DNA from: XYD2-FULL-39-9 sp964561035
Lineage (GTDB): Bacteria > Patescibacteriota > Patescibacteriia > Magasanikbacterales > GWA2-37-8
Length of the DNA: 41,875 nucleotides
Direction: 5' to 3'
Assembly (NCBI GenBank): GCA_964561035.1
Contig: CAZLNR010000006.1
Coordinates: forward strand, 1 to 41,875
In this document: positions 8,480-15,307 of the stretch, piece after piece
Layout of the letters: the number at the start of each line of letters is the position of its first letter
Position numbering within the stretch: the first letter of the stretch is position 1
Position numbers and translations under genes: made by a program
The notes under the pieces: generated by a model
Seen by the model: the letters and a program-made list of their open reading frames with translations, nothing else
Database searches by the model: none
Told to the model about the DNA's origin: nothing

Positions 8480-10346
8480 CTTCTATAACCACTGGTAATA
8501 TCATAGGCCTTTTTTCTGTTTTCGTAAACAAGAATTGGCCGACATAATCTCTGATTTTGTTCTTAATATCATTAGTGTCAGCCCATGAAAGAGGGTCGGA
8601 ATCTGTGACGATTTTCTTTACTCGATGACGCAGGTCCTCGATTAGCTCCTTGTGTTCCTTCAAGAATACAAAACCGCGTGAGATGATATCTGGATTTTGA
8701 ATCAGTTTGCCGGTTTTACTGTCCACAGTTGCGATAATTACCACCATGCCATCTTCGGCCAGCACTTGTCTGTCGCGCAACACAATATTAGTTTCATGGC
8801 TTACACCCAAACCATCTACGAACACGTGGTCCGAAGGAATCTTGTTTTTGGTAAGAATGCCGGCTCCGTGGCTAAATTCCATTACTTGTCCGTTGTCTGC
8901 AATAAAAATATTTGATTTCTGATAGCCCATAGCCTCGGCAATTTTTCCATTATATCTAAGCAAGAAGTGATTGCCGTGGATTGGTACAAAATATTTTGGA
9001 TTGAGCAGGCGAATCATGAGTTTTACGTCTTCCATTTTTGCGTGTCCGCCGGCGTGCACGTCCATCATTTGGTGGTGGATTACCTCAGCGCCTTTGCGGA
9101 ACAGTGTATCTTTTAATCGTTGCACCATGCGTTCGTTGCCGGGAATAACCGAAGATGAGAATACAACGGTATCTCCTTCAACTAATTTTATTTCTCGGTG
9201 TTCTCCGTTGGCAATGCGCATTAATGATGCATTCTTTTCTCCCTGCGCACCAGTGCAAATAATAACAACTTTGTTATGAGGGTAGTTATCCAATTGACGC
9301 AAATCCACCAATGTTTTCGGGTTAAATTTCATGTACCCGAGTTCTTTGGCGATTTCCACGTTAGTTTTAATGCTAAAACCGCCCAAGGCTACCACCTTGC
9401 CGATTTTTTCGGAAACCTCAATGATTTGTTTGATACGTGTAAGCAAGGAAGCAAACGTGCCGATGATGATGCGCCCTGGAGCTTTGGTGATAATATCTTC
9501 CAGATTTACACCGATTTCTGATTCTGAGATTTGGTGTCCGGGTTGTGAAGCGTTGGTGCTGTCAGAAAGCAGCGCAAGTACTCCTTCGCTGCCGATACGC
9601 GCAATTTTTTGTAAATCAGCTGGCTGTTCGCCGGTTGGCTGATAATCAAATTTCCAGTCACCGGTGTGAATGAGGGTGCCTTCCGGAGTTCTGATGATAA
9701 TACCCATTGAGTCCGGGATGTTGTGGTTGAGATGGAAAAATTCAAGCTCAAATGAACCAAGCATGAGCTTGTCATTGAGGTTTACATTATGAATGTTGAG
9801 AGGTCGTAAATTTTTGTAATCTTCCTGGCGTTTTTTAATTACGGCATTGGTAAGAGGTAGGCCGTAAATAGGCGGGTAGCCTAGCATAGGAATGAGGTGG
9901 GGGATGCCGCCGATATGATCGTAGTGAGCGTGGGTAATAATGACGCCGCGAATATTTTTTTCTTTTCCTTTTAGATAGGTCATGTTTGGAATAATATAAT
10001 CAATTCCAGGCATGTCTTCTTCAGGAAATTGAAGACCCATATCAATTAAAATAATATCGTCTCCATATTCCATAAGCGTGCAGTTTCGGCCAACTTCTTC
10101 CAAGCCGCCGATTACTGCCACTTTTAGTTTTTTATCTCCTGTTCTGAACCTGCCAAAAGAAGGGCCTTCAGGAGCAGGTTTATTTGTGCGCGCAACTGAT
10201 CTTCCGGTTTGGAATGACCTACGCTGTCTTTGAATGCCAGTACCTTGCGGTTGAGACTGGCTATATTGTGAGCCTCCCGTCCGACCAGTGTGGGGAGTGA
10301 GCGCTCTATTTTGTCCCTGATTTGGGACAGCTGAATATCTCATCAT
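8475..10346 (-). CDS. rnj: Ribonuclease J
   Basis: 623 residues. A Gln/Ser/Arg-rich disordered N-terminal tail (about 1-70) precedes the metallo-beta-lactamase/beta-CASP core: GGLEEVGRNC (80-89), the zinc motif HAHYDH (139-144), then GDWKFD and SDSTNA, and the beta-CASP/C-terminal part with VPIHGNHF. RNase J has endonuclease and 5'-3' exonuclease activity in mRNA decay and rRNA maturation. The frame stays open upstream through the tRNA-Leu gene, so a naive start would swallow the tRNA. I chose the ATG at 10346 because it lies just after the tRNA and a TATAAT sits 7 nt before it (leaderless type). A second ATG follows directly at 10343. Confidence 0.92.
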   Translation of the reverse strand: MMRYSAVPNQGQNRALTPHTGRTGGSQYSQSQPQGTGIQRQRRSFQTGRSVARTNKPAPEGPSFGRFRTGDKKLKVAVIGGLEEVGRNCTLMEYGDDIILIDMGLQFPEEDMPGIDYIIPNMTYLKGKEKNIRGVIITHAHYDHIGGIPHLIPMLGYPPIYGLPLTNAVIKKRQEDYKNLRPLNIHNVNLNDKLMLGSFELEFFHLNHNIPDSMGIIIRTPEGTLIHTGDWKFDYQPTGEQPADLQKIARIGSEGVLALLSDSTNASQPGHQISESEIGVNLEDIITKAPGRIIIGTFASLLTRIKQIIEVSEKIGKVVALGGFSIKTNVEIAKELGYMKFNPKTLVDLRQLDNYPHNKVVIICTGAQGEKNASLMRIANGEHREIKLVEGDTVVFSSSVIPGNERMVQRLKDTLFRKGAEVIHHQMMDVHAGGHAKMEDVKLMIRLLNPKYFVPIHGNHFLLRYNGKIAEAMGYQKSNIFIADNGQVMEFSHGAGILTKNKIPSDHVFVDGLGVSHETNIVLRDRQVLAEDGMVVIIATVDSKTGKLIQNPDIISRGFVFLKEHKELIEDLRHRVKKIVTDSDPLSWADTNDIKNKIRDYVGQFLFTKTEKRPMILPVVIEV

Positions 10347-10353
10347 AATATAA

Positions 10354-10359
10354 ATTATA
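10354..10359 (-). promoter_or_regulatory. -10 element positioned for a leaderless RNase J mRNA
   Basis: TATAAT on the minus strand ends 7 nt before the ATG at 10346, with no Shine-Dalgarno in between. No good -35 is present, so it may be a weak promoter or chance. Confidence 0.45.
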
Positions 10360-10375
10360 CGATGTATTAAAAATG

Positions 10376-10457
10376 TGGGCGAAGAGGGACTTGAACCCTC
10401 AAGGATTGCTCCATACGCTTCTGAGACGTACGCGTATACCAGTTCCGCCACTCGCCC
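10376..10457 (-). tRNA. tRNA-Leu (anticodon CAG)
   Basis: 82-nt class II tRNA: acceptor GGGCGAG pairing with TTCGCCC, D-arm GCGGAACTGG..., anticodon stem TACGT/GCGTA around loop CTCAGAA (anticodon CAG, reads CUG), long variable arm, T-arm GAGGGTTCAAGTCCCTC. The 3' CCA is not encoded (discriminator A is followed by CA then T-rich sequence), so it must be added by the CCA-adding enzyme. It lies 16 bp after the peptide-binding-protein gene and 29 bp before the RNase J start. Confidence 0.97.
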
Positions 10458-10473
10458 GTTGCAGGTTGAGATC

Positions 10474-12444
10474 TTAGTTAGATTTGTTCCATTGGCGTTT
10501 TGTTTTAATATACCAGTGTTCCATGTCGACAAATCTGCTGGATGGAGATGGGATGGTTGTGAAAGTAACACCTTTTATTTCTTTGCTGAAAACAAAATTA
10601 TAAATTGGCGTATATAAGAAAATAGCGGGATTGTCTTTAGCAATAATGTCTTGGAATTTGCGATAGTTTTCAATTTTAATTTGTTCGGTAGTAGTGGTGC
10701 GGGCATCTTCAAGCAGTTTGTCGGCGGCGCGGTCGGAGAACATTGATAAGTTTAAGCCCGGATAAGCGGTTTGAGATGAGTGCCAGAATGGAAACGGATC
10801 AGAATCGGTACCGATAATTTCACCATATAATAATGCATCGTAACTTCGGTTACGCAGTACCTCGCGAGAGATTTGGGTGCTGGCGCTTGTATTTATATCA
10901 GTCTTAACGCCCACCGCTCGCCACATCTTTGCTATCTCATTTGCCACCTGCTGATACTCAGGGCTTTCCACTGTGGTGATGGTGATATGTAAGATATCGT
11001 TGTTTTTATTTTTTCGATAGAAACTTTGTTCAGGATTCATTTCGTCGCGAATAGATTGGGCGGTTTCTTCTTCTATTTTTTTAATCTGCGCCTCTTGCTC
11101 TTCCGGTGGCGTGCTGGTATTAGCTTTAATTGCCGAGATTTCCTCTTCTCTAGTTTTTAGGATGCTGTCATATTGGGTTTGAAAAAAATCTTCAGGTTGA
11201 ATTTTTTTCCAATTTTTATTGAGCATTTCGTTGGCTGCGTCTATGTCAAATGCAGGGGTTTTTATTTCAGGATTATAACCAAGCATTCCTTCAAGAATAG
11301 GGGAATTGATAAGGGTTACATTTTTTTGTAAAGCATTATCTATAATTGACTGTTTATCTAAAGCCGATGCTAAAGCAGCGCGAATGTTACTGTCTTTAAG
11401 AATGGCTGAATCTTCGTTAAAAAATACAGCTGTATACTGAGGTAAGGTGAATTGTTGGGCAATAAAATTTTTACCGATAATTTTTTCAGTTAAATCACTG
11501 GGTAGAAAGCTGACGGCATTCACATCTTGGCTTTTAAGAGCTGTGGCAGCTTGAATAAAATCTGGATAGAATTTAAATGTAAGCTTTTTTAGATAAGGAG
11601 GTTGTTTGTAATATGTGGAATTTGGTTCCAAAACATAGCTTTGAATGTTGCCGCTCGCGTCTTTAGTTAGTTTGTTGAATTTCCACGGACCAGTACCGAC
11701 TGGCTGCAAGTTGGTTTTTGCTAACCGAACTCCTGAAGGAGGGATAGCTGACCAAATATGTTCTGGTAAAATACCAAGGGTAAGGCTGTGTAAAAATGGA
11801 GAAAATGCGTCTTTTAAAGTAAAACGTATAGAAAAATCATCGATTTTTTCTACAGTCACACCCTGAAATGCTGAGATAAGCGGGCTGCCAACTTCTGGAT
11901 CTTGAATAGTTTGGAAAGTAAAGAGTATGTCGTTTGCCGTGAGCGGTTCGTTGTCGGACCAGGCTATATTGGATCGCAGTTTGATGTCGTAAATTTTACC
12001 ATCTTCGCTGACTGTGTAGTTTTCTGCCAGATCAGGCACAAGTTGTTGCTGGGTATTATAAGAGAATAGGCCTGAATACATGAGGGAAGTGATATCCGCA
12101 TCCACATCGTTAGCGCTCGCAAAAAGAGGGTTAATATATTTTGGCTCTCCAATAAGAGCCTCGGTATATTCGCCGCCAGTCGCAGGTAGTACAGTTTGGT
12201 GTGAAAAAATCCAGGTTGTACCCAAAGCAATTGTCGAAAGAATAAAAATTGCGGTAGAGATGCCGACTATTTTTTTCTCTAAACCAGTTAAAAAATTTCC
12301 CACATATTTTAATTGGGACCATTTGGGAATAATATTGGTGCGAATTCGTTTTACCAATTTTTGGTCAAAGGCGTAAGATGGTCTGGCAGTGCGCGAAGTG
12401 CCTTTTTGTTTTTTAATCCAAAAAAATAATTTGGATAATTTCAT
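10474..12444 (-). CDS. Membrane-anchored peptide-binding protein (SBP_bac_5, OppA/DppA-like)
   Basis: 656 residues. A basic cytoplasmic N-terminus (about 1-55) is followed by one uncleaved-looking membrane helix (about 58-80) and the periplasmic-type solute-binding fold: GEPKYINPLF (99-108), LVPDLAENYTVSEDGKIYDI (135-154), NDILFTF and the PVGTGPWKF stretch (248-256). The family captures oligopeptides for an ABC transporter. No permease or ATPase gene is adjacent here, and the lipobox usual in Gram-positive relatives is replaced by a transmembrane anchor. An acidic/basic helical insert (about 418-475) looks like a coiled coil and is not part of the ordinary fold. It sits between secG and tRNA-Leu on the same strand. 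Confidence 0.88.
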   Translation of the reverse strand: MKLSKLFFWIKKQKGTSRTARPSYAFDQKLVKRIRTNIIPKWSQLKYVGNFLTGLEKKIVGISTAIFILSTIALGTTWIFSHQTVLPATGGEYTEALIGEPKYINPLFASANDVDADITSLMYSGLFSYNTQQQLVPDLAENYTVSEDGKIYDIKLRSNIAWSDNEPLTANDILFTFQTIQDPEVGSPLISAFQGVTVEKIDDFSIRFTLKDAFSPFLHSLTLGILPEHIWSAIPPSGVRLAKTNLQPVGTGPWKFNKLTKDASGNIQSYVLEPNSTYYKQPPYLKKLTFKFYPDFIQAATALKSQDVNAVSFLPSDLTEKIIGKNFIAQQFTLPQYTAVFFNEDSAILKDSNIRAALASALDKQSIIDNALQKNVTLINSPILEGMLGYNPEIKTPAFDIDAANEMLNKNWKKIQPEDFFQTQYDSILKTREEEISAIKANTSTPPEEQEAQIKKIEEETAQSIRDEMNPEQSFYRKNKNNDILHITITTVESPEYQQVANEIAKMWRAVGVKTDINTSASTQISREVLRNRSYDALLYGEIIGTDSDPFPFWHSSQTAYPGLNLSMFSDRAADKLLEDARTTTTEQIKIENYRKFQDIIAKDNPAIFLYTPIYNFVFSKEIKGVTFTTIPSPSSRFVDMEHWYIKTKRQWNKSN

Positions 12445-12524
12445 GTACGTAAATTGAAGTATGAATTACGCACCATGAACAAACTGCTGTTTAGGTTCGT
12501 GATGCCTAATTCCTAAATATGCGC

Positions 12525-12743
12525 TTAGATAACCAAGCGCGCCAGAGAAATGCTAAAAAAAGCAACTGCAATAACTATGGTAGATAAATGTAGGATGCGA
12601 TCAACGCCTCGTTTAGTGCTGTAGATATTGCTTGATCCGCCAAATACACCGCTTAAGCCAGTGCCTTTTTGCTGGAGTAAAATAACGGCAATTAGAAGCG
12701 CTGCTAAAACAAACTGCACGATATTTAAGATTGTTGCGATCAT
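12525..12743 (-). CDS. secG: Preprotein translocase subunit SecG
   Basis: 72 residues, typical SecG size. Two membrane helices (about 3-23 and 50-70) are separated by the conserved polar loop with LLQQKGTGLSGVFGGSS (residues 22-38). It is an accessory subunit of the SecYEG channel. It is expressed from an almost perfect sigma-70 promoter and is the first gene of a minus-strand run that continues with the peptide-binding protein. Its divergent neighbour is the DsbA-like gene. Confidence 0.93.
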   Translation of the reverse strand: MIATILNIVQFVLAALLIAVILLQQKGTGLSGVFGGSSNIYSTKRGVDRILHLSTIVIAVAFFSISLARLVI

Positions 12744-12775
12744 AGATGTGTATAGAAGAATTTTTGAGCAAATGA

Positions 12776-12804
12776 ATTATATCATTACCGCTTTATTTTG
12801 TCAA
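12776..12804 (-). promoter_or_regulatory. Consensus promoter of secG
   Basis: On the minus strand TTGACA (12804-12799), 17-bp spacer, TATAAT (12781-12776): full consensus. Its -35 overlaps that of the divergent DsbA-like gene promoter. Confidence 0.9.
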
Positions 12805-12826
12805 TGAGATGTATTTATAGTATACT
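12798..12826 (+). promoter_or_regulatory. Promoter of the DsbA-like/T4SS-pilin operon
   Basis: TTGTCA (12798-12803), 17-bp spacer, TATACT (12821-12826), ATG at 12855. The -35 is the same DNA, read on the other strand, as the secG -35, so the two promoters should exclude each other. Confidence 0.85.
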
Positions 12827-12854
12827 TAACATATATTTTTAAGTTTAGCGCGTT

Positions 12855-13580
12855 ATGAAGTGGTATCAAACTGTTTGGGGAATCGCGTTACTTGGTTTTG
12901 CCGGTGTGGTAATGGTTGGAGTTATTGCGTTTGGGTCAATAACGATACGTTTTTGGTGGCAGATACGCCATGGCGGCAGCGCTGTTTTACAGCAACAGTA
13001 TGGGGGTTTTGATCGGCAGCAAGCGAGCGCTCAGACGGCAAATGTTGATAGGTCAGTTTTAGAAAAAGGTGATTTTCCTTCTCTGGGTAATCCAAATGCT
13101 CCAATCACTGTGGTTTTATTTGGTGATTTTAAATGCCCTAATACAAAAAATGCTTGGCCTATTATGCAGCGTCTTTTAGGGCAATATTCAGATAAGGTAA
13201 GGCTTGTGTTTAGACATTTTCCGGGCGAATCTATTCATCCGGGGGCAAACAAGTTAGCTCAACTTAGTGTGTGTACCTATAAGCAGAGTCAGGAAGCGTA
13301 TTGGGGTTTGCATAATTATCTTTTTGCTCACCAGAACGAATTGCCGGTCAATCTGTCGGATCAAGATATTGCCAAAATAGCCCAAGAGCTAAATTTGGAC
13401 ATGACACAGTTAAATAGTTGCCTAAGCTCAAGCGAAGCATCTTTGGTAAAAATTAATCGTGATTATGCAGACGGAGTTCGGTTTGGTGTTGGGGGCACGC
13501 CAACCTTTTTTGTTAATGGCAAAAAAATTGAAGGTGTGGTGCCGTGGGAGGTTTGGGATGGTTTTGTTAAACAATTTTAA
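12855..13580 (+). CDS. DsbA-like thioredoxin-fold protein, membrane-anchored, with altered active site CPNT
   Basis: 241 residues. One N-terminal membrane anchor (about 8-32), then a thioredoxin_4/DsbA-like domain: LGNPNAPITVVLFGDFKCP (77-95), helix insertion, and the cis-proline loop GGTPTFFVNG (213-222). The usual CxxC (CPYC/CPHC) is C94-P-N-T97, so the second active-site cysteine is missing; C140 and C189 match the accessory disulfide seen in some actinobacterial and Gram-positive relatives. A dithiol oxidase mechanism is therefore unlikely; isomerase-like, mixed-disulfide or non-redox roles are possible. It is followed after 2 bp by a cysteine-rich pilin-like protein, which may be its client. 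The codons (TGC CCT AAT ACA) are clear in the sequence. Confidence 0.87.
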   Translation: MKWYQTVWGIALLGFAGVVMVGVIAFGSITIRFWWQIRHGGSAVLQQQYGGFDRQQASAQTANVDRSVLEKGDFPSLGNPNAPITVVLFGDFKCPNTKNAWPIMQRLLGQYSDKVRLVFRHFPGESIHPGANKLAQLSVCTYKQSQEAYWGLHNYLFAHQNELPVNLSDQDIAKIAQELNLDMTQLNSCLSSSEASLVKINRDYADGVRFGVGGTPTFFVNGKKIEGVVPWEVWDGFVKQF

Positions 13581-13582
13581 TT

Positions 13583-15187
13583 ATGTATATGTCTAGAAAA
13601 ATTATTCTAGCTGCGGTTCTGTGTATTTTGGCAATTCCTGGTGTGGCCGGGGCAGCCGTGGATGGGTCAAGTAAAATTCCAGCCCTCAATCCATTTTGTT
13701 GGCATAAGAAAGACTGTGTAGAAGTTCGGGGTAAATATGTACTCGGTGACCCATCAGTCGAAACTCTGGCTAAAGACGGTTTTGTAACCGGCCCAACTGC
13801 AGCTCCGTGTGTAGGTGGCGAAGGTGATGAAGAGTGGGGCCGCTGCCTTCCTGCTGGCGTGTCCAAAACAGAAATTTCTTTTGGTGGAGAAAATAAATTT
13901 GCCAACATAGGCGTGTTTATAGTTTCAATGTATAAATATTTGGTCGGTATCGCCAGCATTGTAGCGGTCATTATGATTATTTTAGCTGGTATACAATGGC
14001 TTACTTCAGGAGGTAATAGTGAAACAATTAGTGGTGCTAAACACAGAATTTCGGGAGCAGTCATAGGCTTATTTATTGCCTACATGTCCTATTTTATTTT
14101 AAATACCATCAATCCAGCTTTGGTTAATTTTCGGCTGCCCCAAGTATGGCTCATTCGTCCTCAACAACTTATTCCAAAATTTTGCAAACAATTGGAAGGA
14201 GCTGAAAATGGCAAGTTGAAATTTAGATTTTATTCCAGAGAAGATGATCAGACGTCGGCAGTTGATATTAAAAAAGCGGGCACAGAAACTATGCCATATG
14301 GACAAAAGGATGCGAATAACTTGGATATATTTAGTTGCGGACGAAGATTTTTACCAGAAGACAGCGGTACCCAAACTTGTTTTGCAGACATCTGTTCTTC
14401 CGAGCGGGGAAACAGAAGCGGGTGTGTTGAAGGGGCGGATAAAAAACTGGCATGTTATCCCGGAGAGTTATTTGTAAATTTAAGTATTAACACCGAGTCG
14501 TTTAGTGCCGGCCAAGATGCTCAAGATTATATTGCAGATTCTAATGTGCCGGTTGTAAGTCAGGTGGTTGGGGCATTTGTAAAAAAAGCTCTTAGAGCTG
14601 ATTGGCTGAAAGATTCAGAAGAAATGAGAGGCGTGTGCAGGGTGGGAGATACTGTATATTTAGCAAATAAAGGAGTCTCCAAGAGTTGGCAAATTAGTTC
14701 TGGACGTCAAACAGTAGTGCGTAACGTAAAACCCGACACGTATCATGAGTACACAATTGGTTATAGAGGTCTTGCGGACCCCGAAGGAGCGGGGTGGAGT
14801 TGTGAAAAAGGAGGCGATTTAGTCGGTTATTTATTGAGAATAGAAACAATAGGTGATCGATCTGCTTGGGAAAAATATGGCCCAAATTTAAAAACATTGA
14901 TACCCGGTTATGGGCAGTTGGACTTTTTAAGCCGAGCATTTAGTAGCGACCCAGAGCCAAATTTAAGTGTCGGGTATAACCGAAGCACAAAGCAGGCAGT
15001 TTTTGGTACTTTCTCTGATGATGTGAAAACGATTAATAATTATATACCGATAGAAGAATTAAAAAAAGGTCCGATTATTCTTGATATTAGTTTGCCTTTA
15101 AGCAAAATAATCAGGATGCAGGGTAAAAAAAGTGAAACCCCCGCCAGTTTTTCGGAAAATATAGACCCAGGTGTGCCGGCGCAATAA
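13583..15187 (+). CDS. T4SS-pilin (VirB2/TrbC-like) membrane protein with large cysteine-rich ectodomain
   Basis: 534 residues. Signal peptide (about 1-24), a short Cys-containing N-terminal region (C39, C45, C76, C88), then two membrane helices (about 109-140 and 155-178) around ITSGGN-like LTSGGNSETISGAKHRI. This is the VirB2-like 'T4SS pilin' module common in Patescibacteria. About 350 residues follow, with roughly eight more cysteines clustered mostly around residues 195-300. An even number of cysteines suggests disulfide bonding outside the cell. The first gene of the operon is the thioredoxin-fold protein. No VirB4/VirD4 gene is in the window. Family known, function inferred: a surface structure or DNA-uptake/secretion apparatus. 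An alternative ATG lies two codons in. Confidence 0.8.
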   Translation: MYMSRKIILAAVLCILAIPGVAGAAVDGSSKIPALNPFCWHKKDCVEVRGKYVLGDPSVETLAKDGFVTGPTAAPCVGGEGDEEWGRCLPAGVSKTEISFGGENKFANIGVFIVSMYKYLVGIASIVAVIMIILAGIQWLTSGGNSETISGAKHRISGAVIGLFIAYMSYFILNTINPALVNFRLPQVWLIRPQQLIPKFCKQLEGAENGKLKFRFYSREDDQTSAVDIKKAGTETMPYGQKDANNLDIFSCGRRFLPEDSGTQTCFADICSSERGNRSGCVEGADKKLACYPGELFVNLSINTESFSAGQDAQDYIADSNVPVVSQVVGAFVKKALRADWLKDSEEMRGVCRVGDTVYLANKGVSKSWQISSGRQTVVRNVKPDTYHEYTIGYRGLADPEGAGWSCEKGGDLVGYLLRIETIGDRSAWEKYGPNLKTLIPGYGQLDFLSRAFSSDPEPNLSVGYNRSTKQAVFGTFSDDVKTINNYIPIEELKKGPIILDISLPLSKIIRMQGKKSETPASFSENIDPGVPAQ

Positions 15188-15193
15188 ATTGGT

Positions 15194-15230
15194 AAAACAA
15201 AAGCCTCCGTAAAGCGGAGGCTTTTGTTTT
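15194..15230 (+). terminator. Intrinsic terminator after the T4SS-pilin gene
   Basis: 16-bp stem (15194-15209 with 15215-15230), 5-nt loop, GC-rich core CCTCCG/CGGAGG, followed by T-rich sequence. It begins 6 bp after the stop codon. Confidence 0.92.
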
Positions 15231-15240
15231 GTTCGGCTAA

Positions 15241-15268
15241 TTGACATATCGCAAAAACCTGGTACAAT
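15241..15268 (+). promoter_or_regulatory. Promoter of uvrA
   Basis: TTGACA (15241-15246), 16-bp spacer, TACAAT (15263-15268) with extended TG at 15260-15261. ATG of uvrA at 15308. No obvious LexA-type palindrome overlaps it. Confidence 0.85.
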
Positions 15269-15307
15269 ATACCACTAATTTACACAGCACATATAACTCG
15301 TTAATTT

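Noticed and set aside
10347..10571. Upstream extension of RNase J by 75 codons
   Set aside because: The extension reads through the tRNA-Leu gene and the end of the peptide-binding-protein gene; the encoded residues are translated tRNA, so the ATG at 10346 is used.
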